From Nitrospirota bacterium (GTDB lineage: Bacteria > Nitrospirota > CAKKRA01 > 9FT-COMBO-42-15): 6,131 nt of DNA. The notes under the pieces are model-generated. The model made no database searches. It was not told the DNA's origin and saw nothing but the letters and a program-made list of their open reading frames with translations. Positions 1 to 6,131 of this stretch are shown piece after piece (within the stretch, counting starts at the first letter, position 1; each line of letters begins with the position of its first letter). Location: positions 1 to 6,131 of the forward strand of contig JACPZJ010000003.1 of NCBI GenBank assembly GCA_016195585.1. The letters are read 5' to 3'. Both the position numbers and the translations under genes were made by a program.

Positions 1-278
1 ATTATGAGGAAAAGATACCAGTCTCAGCAGAATTAAGAAATATTCGTTTAAAGAAACCTCCTTTGCACTATGCCCTTTCAGGCGGCGAGGACTATGAATT
101 GCTATTTACTGTTAAGGAAAAAAATGTTAAAAAGATATACAGTGCAATATTAAAAAACAGGTTATCTGCAACCATAATCGGCGAGATTACAGAAAGGAAG
201 AAAGGCATCCTGCTTGTTGACAGCAAGGGGGGGCAGAGGCCGCTTCTGCCTACAGGTTTTGAACATTTTAAATCATGA
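1..278 (+). CDS. thiL: Thiamine-monophosphate kinase ThiL, C-terminal fragment (5' end outside window)
   Basis: This is the last ~91 codons of a gene entering from the left. The frame is open from base 3 to a TGA at 276-278. ThiL phosphorylates thiamine monophosphate to thiamine pyrophosphate with ATP, the last step of cofactor synthesis in the cytoplasm. The identification rests on the segment LHYALSGGEDYELLFTV (from base 63). The GGEDYELLFT stretch is a hallmark of the C-terminal half of ThiL in the AIR-synthase/PurM-like superfamily. The ending, TGFEHFKS, also fits the usual G-[FY]-[DE]-H-F tail of ThiL. Between them lies the expected alternation of helix and strand, with IIGEITERKKGILLV as the last strand pair. 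The TTG at 63 would be a false start, because the reading frame and the family similarity continue upstream. The N-terminal ATP- and Mg-binding half is not visible. The DUF2062 gene follows after 17 nt, which suggests one transcript. Confidence 0.88.
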   Translation, partial: YEEKIPVSAELRNIRLKKPPLHYALSGGEDYELLFTVKEKNVKKIYSAILKNRLSATIIGEITERKKGILLVDSKGGQRPLLPTGFEHFKS

Positions 279-295
279 ATTAAGGTTATTGTTTG

Positions 296-754
296 ATGAA
301 ATTTAATCCTAAAGAAAAACTGTATGAACTCCTCAGCCTGAATGATTCTTCCCGTCATATAGCGCTCTCATTTGCTATTGGTGTATTTATCTCTGTGTCG
401 CCATTTCTTGGATTCCATACTATTGCAGCGCTGCTTATTGCATGGATATTCAGGCTGAACAAGGCTGCTATTATGGTAGGCACATATACAAACAACCCTT
501 GGACATTTGCGCCTGTTTATGGCTTTGGTTTATGGATTGGCCTGAAGATATACGGCATAAATGACTCAATGCCAGACATAAGCTGGGGCAGCATGAAGAT
601 TATGGACATCTTCAATTATCTGAAACCATACTTCATGCCCTTTATCATCGGCAGCCTGCTGCTCGGTCTTGTTGCGGCAACGATTTCCTACTTTGCTGCG
701 GAGTATGCTGTGCAGAGGTTTAGAAAGAGGAGAGGGGTTGAGACCACTCCTTAA
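296..754 (+). CDS. DUF2062 family small integral membrane protein
   Basis: This is a complete protein of 152 residues. It fits the DUF2062 family, whose biochemical role is not established. Recognisable family features are the N-terminal SSRHIALSFAIGVFISVSPFLGFHT block (residues 18-42), with its IA-x(3)-AIG-x-F and P-x-x-G pattern; an Arg-x-Asn after the first hydrophobic hairpin (R53, N55); and TNNPWTFAPVYGFGLWIG (residues 65-82), matching the family's N-P-x-T-x-x-P-x-Y motif. Hydrophobic segments lie at about 22-35, 41-53, 70-86 and 113-135, so it probably sits in the inner membrane. The tail is strongly basic (RFRKRR, 141-146). The start is ambiguous by one codon: a TTG at 293 precedes the ATG at 296. 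I chose ATG, with AAGG at 282-285 as a weak ribosome-binding site 10 nt upstream. It lies 17 nt after thiL and is probably co-transcribed. Its TAA stop is 4 nt from the stop of the convergent smc gene. Family assignment is firm; function is unknown. Confidence 0.87.
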   Translation: MKFNPKEKLYELLSLNDSSRHIALSFAIGVFISVSPFLGFHTIAALLIAWIFRLNKAAIMVGTYTNNPWTFAPVYGFGLWIGLKIYGINDSMPDISWGSMKIMDIFNYLKPYFMPFIIGSLLLGLVAATISYFAAEYAVQRFRKRRGVETTP

Positions 755-773
755 TAAATTATACCCCCTCTCC
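729..773. repeat. 9-bp inverted repeat across the convergent gene ends
   Basis: GGAGAGGGG at 729-737 is exactly complementary to CCCCTCTCC at 765-773, with a 27-nt AT-rich loop containing both stop codons. One further pair, T738 with A763, is possible if C764 is bulged. The arms are the last codons of the DUF2062 gene and of smc. A GC-rich stem between convergent genes could slow or end transcription from both sides. However, there is no T-tract directly after either arm on either strand, and the loop is long, so it is not a textbook intrinsic terminator. It may be a chance product of purine-rich codons. Confidence 0.4.
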
Positions 774-3700
774 AACTAATTGCGGCTCCTCTGTATTGAC
801 ATCCTTATCATCATTAAACCTTACGGATACAATCTTTGATACACCATGCTCTTCCATGGTGATACCGTACAGGGCGTCGGACATCTCCATTGTCCTCTTG
901 TTATGCGTGATTATTATAAACTGGGACTTATCCGTCATCTTTCTTAGGGAATTTGCAAACCTTCCGATGTTTGCCTCATCAAGCGGGGCGTCAATCTCGT
1001 CCAGAATGCAGAATGGCGTCGGCTTTATCAAAAAGCTCGCAAATAGCAGGGATATGGCAGTCAATGCCTTTTCACCGCCTGATAAGAGCGAGATGCTTTC
1101 CAGTTTTTTTCCAGACGGCTGGGCAATAATATCAATTCCTGACTCCAGCGGATTGTTTTCATCAATCAGCACAAGTGAAGCCCTGCCGCCGCCAAAGAAG
1201 GATTTAAATACCTCGTTAAAGGTCTCATTAAGGGTATTGAAGGTGCTCAGGAACATCTCTTTTGTGGTCCTGTTTATCTTGCTTATGGCCTTTTGTAAAT
1301 CATCTATGGACTGCGTTAAGTCCTGCTGCTGCTTTGTCAGGAATTCGTATCTCTGTGTGAGCTCCTGATACTCCTCAATGGCAGCGAGGTTCACAGGCCC
1401 GAGCTCTTCTATCTTTGCCTTTAAGGCGGACAGATTATTTGCGGCCTCTTCTATATCAATTGAAAATTCGCCAAGCCCTGTGCGCACCTCTTCCAGAGAG
1501 ATATGATAATTTTCTAATATATTTGTTTTCAGGTGCTCTATCTCAAGGCGCATGGTGGTATCCCTTACCTCTAATTCGCTGATAGCCTTGCGAAGGTCAT
1601 CCAGATATTTTCTATGCCGCCTGAGCTCTGCCTCCCGGAGCTTCAGCTTATCTGCTGCCTCTGTTAATGCCTCTATCTTTTCTGTCTTAATCTTTTTTCT
1701 TTCATTAAGCTGGGAGGATAATTCATTTATCTGTCCCTCAGAGCTTAAGATAGCCGTTTTAGACTCTTCAATCTCATCCTTTATCCTCTTTATTTCCTCT
1801 TCCCTGTTTTTAAGCTGATTTGCAAGGCCCTCAATTGTTTTTTCAATGCGCTGGATATTTAAAAGGGCATTCTCATTTTTCTCATGCAGGGAAGTGACAT
1901 CTATCTTGAGGCGCATCACCTCTCCCCTCAACTCCTCCACACCTGCCTGAATATCCCTGTATTCGCTTTGAAGCTCTGCAATATGCGCCTCTTTTTCTTC
2001 CTTCTCTCCTGTGAGCCTTTTGAGATTATCCTTTGCAGAGGCTGTTTCTTCCTCTATCCTGATTCTATCATTTGCAATGCCTGCCCTCTCAATATTTACA
2101 GCGCCGAGCCTCTCCTCTATCCTTTTTATCTCATCCATCAATAACTGCATCTCTTTTTCAGTCTTTACATGCTGTATCTCGTCCTGATGGATATTTGATT
2201 CCAACTGCTGTTTTTTGTTAATGGCAGCTTCAAGTCCTGCCCTGAATTCGCCGAGCCTCCCTTCCAGCTTTTCAACAGATAGCCGTTTTCCATCCGCTGA
2301 TTTCTCAAGCTCCTTTATCTCCCTGCGCCTGTGGAGTATGCCCTTTCCATTCTCCTTTGTATTCCCTGCAGAGAGCGCACCGCAGGGATCTATCACATCC
2401 CCTGATAATGTTACGAGGGTCTTGTTAATGCCGTCCCTTTGCCAGAGATTAATGGCTGTGTCCAGATCCTCCACAATCAATGCGTCACCGAGGAGATATT
2501 CAGCAACACCTTTATAACCTTCTTTATACCTTACCAGCTCTAAGGCAGCGCCGATTACACCGGCATCCCCGTTTTTAATATATGGCTCATTCCTTCTTTC
2601 TCTAAGTTTCATTGGGATAAATGTGCCCCTGCCGCCTTCTGTCCTGAGATATTCCACTGCCTTCCTTGCGTCCTGATGGGTTTCAATGACTATATTTTGC
2701 AGCCTCTCTCCCAGCAGCGCCTCCACTGCCATTTCATATCTCGGCTCTGTCTCAATCATGTCTGCCACAATACCATGGATGCCGCTAAGGCTCTCTTTCG
2801 TTCCCAGTATTTTTTTAACACCCTCCTGATAACCCGTGAGGTTCTTTTCCATATCAGAAAGAGAAGATAGCCGAGCCGCTGCAGCGCTCAGGGACTCTTT
2901 TTCTGATAGGAGATTACCTTCAAGCCCCTTTATCTCATTCTGCATCCTCTCCATATCCTTTACTGACTCGGAATAATCAGCCTTCCTGTTATTTAATAAA
3001 GCCCTGATGGATGCGAATGCCTCCTCTGTATTCTTTAATTCACCTTTTATCCTTTCATATTCATTTAAGAGGCCTTCGTTCTCTATCCTTGTGCGGTCCT
3101 CACTTTTTTCTGTATCAGATATCCGTGATTCAAGGCTGTTTATCTGGTTGGTTATATTTGTTATCTCTGTAATAATCCTGAATGAGTTCTTCTTTTCATC
3201 CTCAAGGCTGTTTTCTATCTCATCTTCCTGTTTCAGCAGGGATGTATATGCCTCCTCTTTTTCATTTAAGGCGGCGATCTTCTCTTTTAAAAGAGCCTCA
3301 AACTGCTCCCTCTCTGCCTTTGCAAGGCTGTGCTGATATTTCTGCTGGTTTATCTCTCTCTTAATATCCTCAATCTCTACAGCCCCTCTTTCTAACTGGC
3401 TGTTAAAGGCGCCAATTTTTTCCTTGAGCATCTCTATGCGGCCTTCATTCCTGTGTATCATATTCTCAAGCTCAAGTATCTTCTGCCCTATCTCGGCAAT
3501 CTCCCCCTCCTTTTGTGTGATTAACAGGCGATCCTCCTCAATCTGGGACTCAATCTTTGTAATATCCGTCGTAACCCTTATTTCTGCATCCAGTTGATTC
3601 GTTAATTCCCTTGTGGTCTCATCTCTCTTTGATTCCAGTGAAGAGAGGTTTTTTGATGCAAGCCTAAGCTCAATATCCTTAACCTCTTCTTTCAGTTTTT

Positions 3701-4355
3701 TGTATCTCTCTGCCTTTTTTGCCTGCCTGTCAAGCGAGTTTATCTGCCTCTTTACCTCATTAATAATATCATTCACGCGTAGGAGGTTTTGGTTCGTAGC
3801 CTCAAGCTTATTCATTGCCTCATTCCGCCTTATCTTGAACTTCATTATCCCTGCGGTCTCTTCTATTATTGTCCTTCTGTCTGTTGGCTTTGAGCTTAGT
3901 ATCTCGTCCATCTTGCCCTGCTCAATTATTGTATGCGCCTTTGCGCCTATGCCGCTGTCAATCAAAAGGTCTCTTATATCCTTCAGCCTGCATGGGATCT
4001 TGTTTATGTAATATTCGCTCTCGCCTGAGCGGTATAACCTCCTTGTTATCTGCAGCTCCCTGTATTCGCCGAATCCTGCAGGCAGTTGGCCGCTCACATC
4101 AGTAAGTATGAGATTCACCTCTGCCATGCCAATGGATTTTCTGTTATCTGTACCGTTAAAGATTACATCCTCCATCTTCTCGCCCCGAAGCGTCTTGGCG
4201 CTCTGCTCTCCCAGCGCCCACTGTATTGCATCTGCGATATTGCTCTTTCCGCACCCATTCGGGCCGACAACGGCAGTTATGCCGGGCTGGAATACAACAT
4301 TTGTCTTGTCACAGAAGGATTTAAAACCGAGGATTTCTAATCTTGATAAATGCAT
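759..4355 (-). CDS. smc: Chromosome segregation ATPase SMC (condensin subunit)
   Basis: This is a complete 1198-residue SMC, close to the ~1190 typical of bacteria. SMC dimers, with the kleisin ScpA and with ScpB, bind and extrude DNA loops to organise and separate chromosomes. Visible parts in order: the N-terminal ATPase half with Walker A GPNGCGKS (31-38), the R-loop region LRGEKMEDVIFNGT (56-69) and the Q-loop IEQGKMDEIL (144-153); a long coiled coil (about 175-515); the hinge (about 524-665, GIHGIVADMI to GALSAGN, including the GGRGTFIP segment 574-581); the returning coiled coil (about 675-1020) with the bacterial LGPVN motif (985-989); and the C-terminal ATPase half with signature LSGGEK (1091-1096), Walker B FCILDEID (1115-1122), D-loop near 1123-1128 and the switch THNK (1150-1153). 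All ATPase motifs are present and the frame is unbroken. The ATG at 4353-4355 is set by the N-terminal MHLSRLEILGFKSF typical of SMC and by a strong Shine-Dalgarno. The scpA and scpB genes are not in this window. Confidence 0.98.
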   Translation of the reverse strand: MHLSRLEILGFKSFCDKTNVVFQPGITAVVGPNGCGKSNIADAIQWALGEQSAKTLRGEKMEDVIFNGTDNRKSIGMAEVNLILTDVSGQLPAGFGEYRELQITRRLYRSGESEYYINKIPCRLKDIRDLLIDSGIGAKAHTIIEQGKMDEILSSKPTDRRTIIEETAGIMKFKIRRNEAMNKLEATNQNLLRVNDIINEVKRQINSLDRQAKKAERYKKLKEEVKDIELRLASKNLSSLESKRDETTRELTNQLDAEIRVTTDITKIESQIEEDRLLITQKEGEIAEIGQKILELENMIHRNEGRIEMLKEKIGAFNSQLERGAVEIEDIKREINQQKYQHSLAKAEREQFEALLKEKIAALNEKEEAYTSLLKQEDEIENSLEDEKKNSFRIITEITNITNQINSLESRISDTEKSEDRTRIENEGLLNEYERIKGELKNTEEAFASIRALLNNRKADYSESVKDMERMQNEIKGLEGNLLSEKESLSAAAARLSSLSDMEKNLTGYQEGVKKILGTKESLSGIHGIVADMIETEPRYEMAVEALLGERLQNIVIETHQDARKAVEYLRTEGGRGTFIPMKLRERRNEPYIKNGDAGVIGAALELVRYKEGYKGVAEYLLGDALIVEDLDTAINLWQRDGINKTLVTLSGDVIDPCGALSAGNTKENGKGILHRRREIKELEKSADGKRLSVEKLEGRLGEFRAGLEAAINKKQQLESNIHQDEIQHVKTEKEMQLLMDEIKRIEERLGAVNIERAGIANDRIRIEEETASAKDNLKRLTGEKEEKEAHIAELQSEYRDIQAGVEELRGEVMRLKIDVTSLHEKNENALLNIQRIEKTIEGLANQLKNREEEIKRIKDEIEESKTAILSSEGQINELSSQLNERKKIKTEKIEALTEAADKLKLREAELRRHRKYLDDLRKAISELEVRDTTMRLEIEHLKTNILENYHISLEEVRTGLGEFSIDIEEAANNLSALKAKIEELGPVNLAAIEEYQELTQRYEFLTKQQQDLTQSIDDLQKAISKINRTTKEMFLSTFNTLNETFNEVFKSFFGGGRASLVLIDENNPLESGIDIIAQPSGKKLESISLLSGGEKALTAISLLFASFLIKPTPFCILDEIDAPLDEANIGRFANSLRKMTDKSQFIIITHNKRTMEMSDALYGITMEEHGVSKIVSVRFNDDKDVNTEEPQLVGEGV

Positions 4356-4359
4356 CTCT

Positions 4360-4367
4360 CCTCCTTA
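4360..4367 (-). promoter_or_regulatory. Strong Shine-Dalgarno for smc
   Basis: Read on the minus strand, TAAGGAGG ends 4 nt before the smc ATG. It matches the anti-Shine-Dalgarno sequence of 16S rRNA over all eight bases. This confirms the chosen start codon. The spacing is slightly short, but the match is unusually complete compared with the other genes in the window. Confidence 0.85.
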
Positions 4368-4386
4368 AAGGTTAAGATTTTTATCA

Positions 4387-4415
4387 AAAATAACATATTT
4401 TTTCTGATATGTAAA
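4387..4415 (-). promoter_or_regulatory. Candidate sigma-70 promoter for smc
   Basis: On the minus strand TTTACA (4415-4410, five of six consensus bases) is followed after 17 nt by TATTTT (4392-4387, four of six). This would start transcription near 4380, giving a leader of about 25 nt carrying the Shine-Dalgarno. The region is AT-rich, so a match of this quality can arise by chance. It is the best-placed candidate I found upstream of smc. Confidence 0.42.
4393..4412. repeat. 6-bp inverted repeat within the smc promoter candidate
   Basis: ACATAT (4393-4398) is mirrored by ATATGT (4407-4412) across an 8-nt spacer containing a T-run. It occupies nearly all of the spacer between the candidate -35 and -10 of smc and overlaps the -35, a position suited to an operator for a dimeric regulator. 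It is short and AT-only except for one C and one G, so chance is a serious alternative. Confidence 0.3.
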
Positions 4416-4470
4416 GGGGAAAATACAATTAGATGTGTATTTGGCTGTGAGATGCCCCAATATGTTGTAA

Positions 4471-4488
4471 GCCAAAATAGGCCAAAAT
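4471..4488 (+). repeat. Phased direct repeat GCCAAAAT upstream of the kinase promoter
   Basis: Two identical 8-base copies, GCCAAAAT at 4471-4478 and 4481-4488, repeat with an exact 10-nt period. They therefore lie on the same face of the helix, and the second ends 1 nt before the -35 box at 4490. This arrangement is common for activator sites of OmpR/PhoB-type response regulators. A related inverted element, ATTTGGC, lies at 4439-4445. The identity of any binding protein is not shown by the sequence. Confidence 0.45.
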
Positions 4489-4489
4489 C

Positions 4490-4518
4490 TTGTCAAATAG
4501 CGGATATTAAGGTATAAT
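4490..4518 (+). promoter_or_regulatory. Sigma-70 promoter for the receiver-kinase gene
   Basis: TTGTCA (4490-4495, five of six consensus bases) and a perfect TATAAT (4513-4518) are separated by the optimal 17 nt. Transcription would begin near 4525, leaving a leader of about 60 nt before the ATG at 4586. This is the best promoter match in the intergenic region and reads away from smc. The adjoining direct repeat suggests that it may be regulated. Confidence 0.72.
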
Positions 4519-4585
4519 TCATTAGGAAGTAGGGGTACGCCCTCATATAAAAAAAATAATGATTCAATATATGTGACTTGGCATT

Positions 4586-6131
4586 ATGCTTGAGACCGCA
4601 AGAAAGATTCTTATAGTTGATGATGAAGAGAATATCAGAAGCTCCATCAGCTCCATTCTGAATAAAAGGGGCTTTGATGTTGATGAGGCAGCAAGCGGAG
4701 AGGAGTGTTTCAGGAAGATAAAAGAGAACCGTCCGCATCTCATTATCCTTGATTATAAACTTAATGGCGAAAACGGCCTTGATGTATTAAAGAAGTTATC
4801 AGATAAATGGGAGGACATTGCGGTAATCATGCTGACAGGGGCAGGCGCTGATAATGTTAAGCTCGCGGCAGAGAGCATAAAGCAGGGGGCGTATGAGTAT
4901 ATACCAAAGCCGCCTGATTTTGCCATTCTGCCTCTTTTAATAAATAAGACCATTGACCTTCATCAGGAGAAGCTTGAAAGAAAGAGGGCTGAGGAGAGGC
5001 ACAGGATTGAGCTTGAGAAGGCAAACAGGAGGCTTGAGGATATAGCAGTTGAGCTTAAAAAAGAAAAGGGGAGGATTGAGAATGTCCTTAAGGAATCGCA
5101 GGAGCAGAATAAGGAACTTGAAAAGGCGCAGAAGGCAAAGACAGAATTTCTGTCCAATGTATCCCATGAGCTGAGGACGCCCTTAAATGCAATAATAGGC
5201 TTTTCCGATCTACTCCTTGATTCCACTGACAACGTCCTTGCAGAGAAACAGAGAAGATATGTTGATAATATCCTGAGCGGCGGCAGAAAGCTCCTGCGTC
5301 TGATAGACGACCTCCTTGACTTATCTAAAGTAGAGCTATCCAAGGCAGAGCTGAATTATATGGAATTTCCCCCTGCCCAGCTTATTGAAGATATCCTGAA
5401 AACGGCCATGGATAATGCCGCAAAGAAGGAGATATCCATAGAAGCAAGGATTGACAAGGGGATAAGCTCAATTGTAATGGATGAGGCAAAGTTCAAACAG
5501 ATAATCTTTCAGCTTTTGGACAATGCTGTAAAGTTTACGCCTGCAAAGGGCAAGGTGGGGATTGATGCCGCAATAATAAAAAAGGATAAACTCCCAAAGG
5601 GCGCAGCCATTAGTGATTCTATAATGCAGATGTGCGGAGGGGATTTTATAAGATTCGCTGTATCCGATACAGGCATCGGCATCTCTGAAGAGGATCAGGA
5701 GAGGCTCTTTAAAAGTTTTGAGAAGATAGACTCGGGCTACACAAGGGAGTATGAAGGCACAGGCCTTGGCCTTGTTCTTGTGAAGAGGCTGATTGACCTG
5801 CTCGGCGGCCATATCTGGGTGGATAGCCGTCTTGGCAATGGGAGCAGATTCAGCTTTGTCCTCCCTTACTACAAAGAGATGACGCTTGACCTCTCCCTTG
5901 AGAGGTACATCAATCATGCAAGAAAGAATAATATTCCTCTTACCCTTATAATTGCTGCAATAATGAATTCAGGTGAGATGACGGCCAGCCTTGGCGAGAA
6001 GGGATACAAGAAGGCAGCGGCTGAGATAGAGAAGATATTTCGGAGCGATTTAAGATTCAGGAAAGACGAGGTCTTTCTCTATAAGGATATGAAGGTGATC
6101 GGCATCCTTGCCGGCACGGATAAGACAGGCG
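4586..6131 (+). CDS. Receiver-histidine kinase hybrid with C-terminal degenerate GGDEF-like domain (3' end outside window)
   Basis: The frame is open for 515 codons with no stop before the window edge. Domains in order: REC (about 6-122) with acidic pocket D12/D13, phospho-acceptor D56, T84 and K108; a charged coiled coil (about 125-185); HisKA with NVSHELRTPLN and phospho-accepting H194; HATPase_c with N-box N313 (LLDNAVKFTP), G1 DTGIGI (361-366), F-box F375/F378 and G2 GTGLGL (391-396); and then a tail from about 433. The tail resembles a GGDEF domain, with KDMKV (500-504) where GGDEF would be. All phosphotransfer and ATP-binding residues are present, so the kinase should be active. There is no transmembrane segment or separate sensor, so it is probably cytoplasmic and takes its input through REC from another kinase. 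About 20 extra residues lie between the N-box and G1. The start is fixed by an in-frame TGA at 4574-4576, and ATG 4586 is the first usual start after it. No clear Shine-Dalgarno is visible, so translation may be weak or controlled. I do not recognise a named orthologue. Confidence 0.93.
   Translation, partial: MLETARKILIVDDEENIRSSISSILNKRGFDVDEAASGEECFRKIKENRPHLIILDYKLNGENGLDVLKKLSDKWEDIAVIMLTGAGADNVKLAAESIKQGAYEYIPKPPDFAILPLLINKTIDLHQEKLERKRAEERHRIELEKANRRLEDIAVELKKEKGRIENVLKESQEQNKELEKAQKAKTEFLSNVSHELRTPLNAIIGFSDLLLDSTDNVLAEKQRRYVDNILSGGRKLLRLIDDLLDLSKVELSKAELNYMEFPPAQLIEDILKTAMDNAAKKEISIEARIDKGISSIVMDEAKFKQIIFQLLDNAVKFTPAKGKVGIDAAIIKKDKLPKGAAISDSIMQMCGGDFIRFAVSDTGIGISEEDQERLFKSFEKIDSGYTREYEGTGLGLVLVKRLIDLLGGHIWVDSRLGNGSRFSFVLPYYKEMTLDLSLERYINHARKNNIPLTLIIAAIMNSGEMTASLGEKGYKKAAAEIEKIFRSDLRFRKDEVFLYKDMKVIGILAGTDKTG

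Noticed and set aside
92..358. Minus-strand open frame across the thiL end and DUF2062 start, and a similar one at 566-775.
   Set aside because: Both overlap recognised genes on the other strand and show no family resemblance.
796..1368. A 190-codon open frame on the + strand opposite smc, plus others such as 1552-1818, 3007-3336 and 3613-4011.
   Set aside because: They lie fully inside smc in antisense. They are rich in Ser, Leu and Phe as expected from reversed Glu/Lys/Ile coiled-coil codons, and they resemble no known protein.
4242..4265. Cys in place of Ser in the SMC Walker A motif (GPNGCGKS).
   Set aside because: This is a known common variant in bacterial SMC proteins. The catalytic Lys and Ser are intact.
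4491..4496. A perfect TTGACA on the minus strand as a -35 for smc.
   Set aside because: No acceptable -10 hexamer lies 16-19 nt downstream (the 17-nt position reads GGCTTA). The match comes from the near-palindromic TTGTCAA that forms the rightward -35.
4535..4547. Possible small hairpin AGGG-GTACG-CCCT in the kinase leader, considered as a terminator or riboswitch.
   Set aside because: The stem is only 4 bp, the following tract is A-rich rather than T-rich on the + strand, and the ~60-nt leader is too short for a known metabolite riboswitch.
4963..5343. Minus-strand open frames over the kinase gene (4493-4738, 4753-4953, 4937-5167, 4963-5343 and 5468-5917).
   Set aside because: The + strand frame encodes a continuous receiver-kinase with all expected motifs through this region. 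These frames are its antisense shadows.

Overview
The window is a stretch of bacterial chromosome holding four protein genes, two of them cut by the window edges. Base composition looks moderate (roughly mid-40s % GC by eye). Lys and Arg are often AAG and AGG/AGA, and the proteins are rich in Lys, Glu and Ile. This style, with the Cys-type SMC Walker A and a REC-first histidine kinase, suggests an anaerobe-type Gram-negative such as a Nitrospirota or Desulfobacterota relative. That placement is an impression from composition and gene content; there is no rRNA or other phylogenetic marker to confirm it.

Layout. Positions 1-278 (+) hold the 3' end of thiL, encoding thiamine-monophosphate kinase. 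It is followed after a 17-nt gap by a small DUF2062 membrane protein (296-754, +), probably in the same transcription unit. These two genes run head-on into a complete smc gene (759-4355, -), with only 4 nt between the stop codons. A 9-bp GC-rich inverted repeat spans that junction. A 230-nt divergent intergenic region (4356-4585) separates smc from the last gene. It holds a near-consensus sigma-70 promoter reading right, a weaker candidate promoter reading left towards smc, a 10-bp-phased direct repeat abutting the rightward -35 box, and a short inverted repeat inside the leftward promoter. The last gene (4586 to the right edge, +) encodes a signalling protein: a receiver domain, a coiled-coil linker, a HisKA/HATPase_c kinase core, and then a C-terminal region that reads like a GGDEF domain without its catalytic residues. 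No stop codon is reached before the window ends.

How the genes relate. Only thiL and DUF2062 look co-transcribed. smc is a housekeeping chromosome-organisation gene, and its usual partners scpA and scpB are not in the window. The kinase gene is divergent from smc and has its own promoter. Nothing here shows a functional link between the kinase and smc beyond the shared intergenic region.

Most of the window is ordinary housekeeping sequence. I see no mobile element, CRISPR array, tRNA/rRNA or defence-type system. The features most worth a second look are the degenerate GGDEF-like tail on the REC-kinase and the phased repeat next to its promoter.
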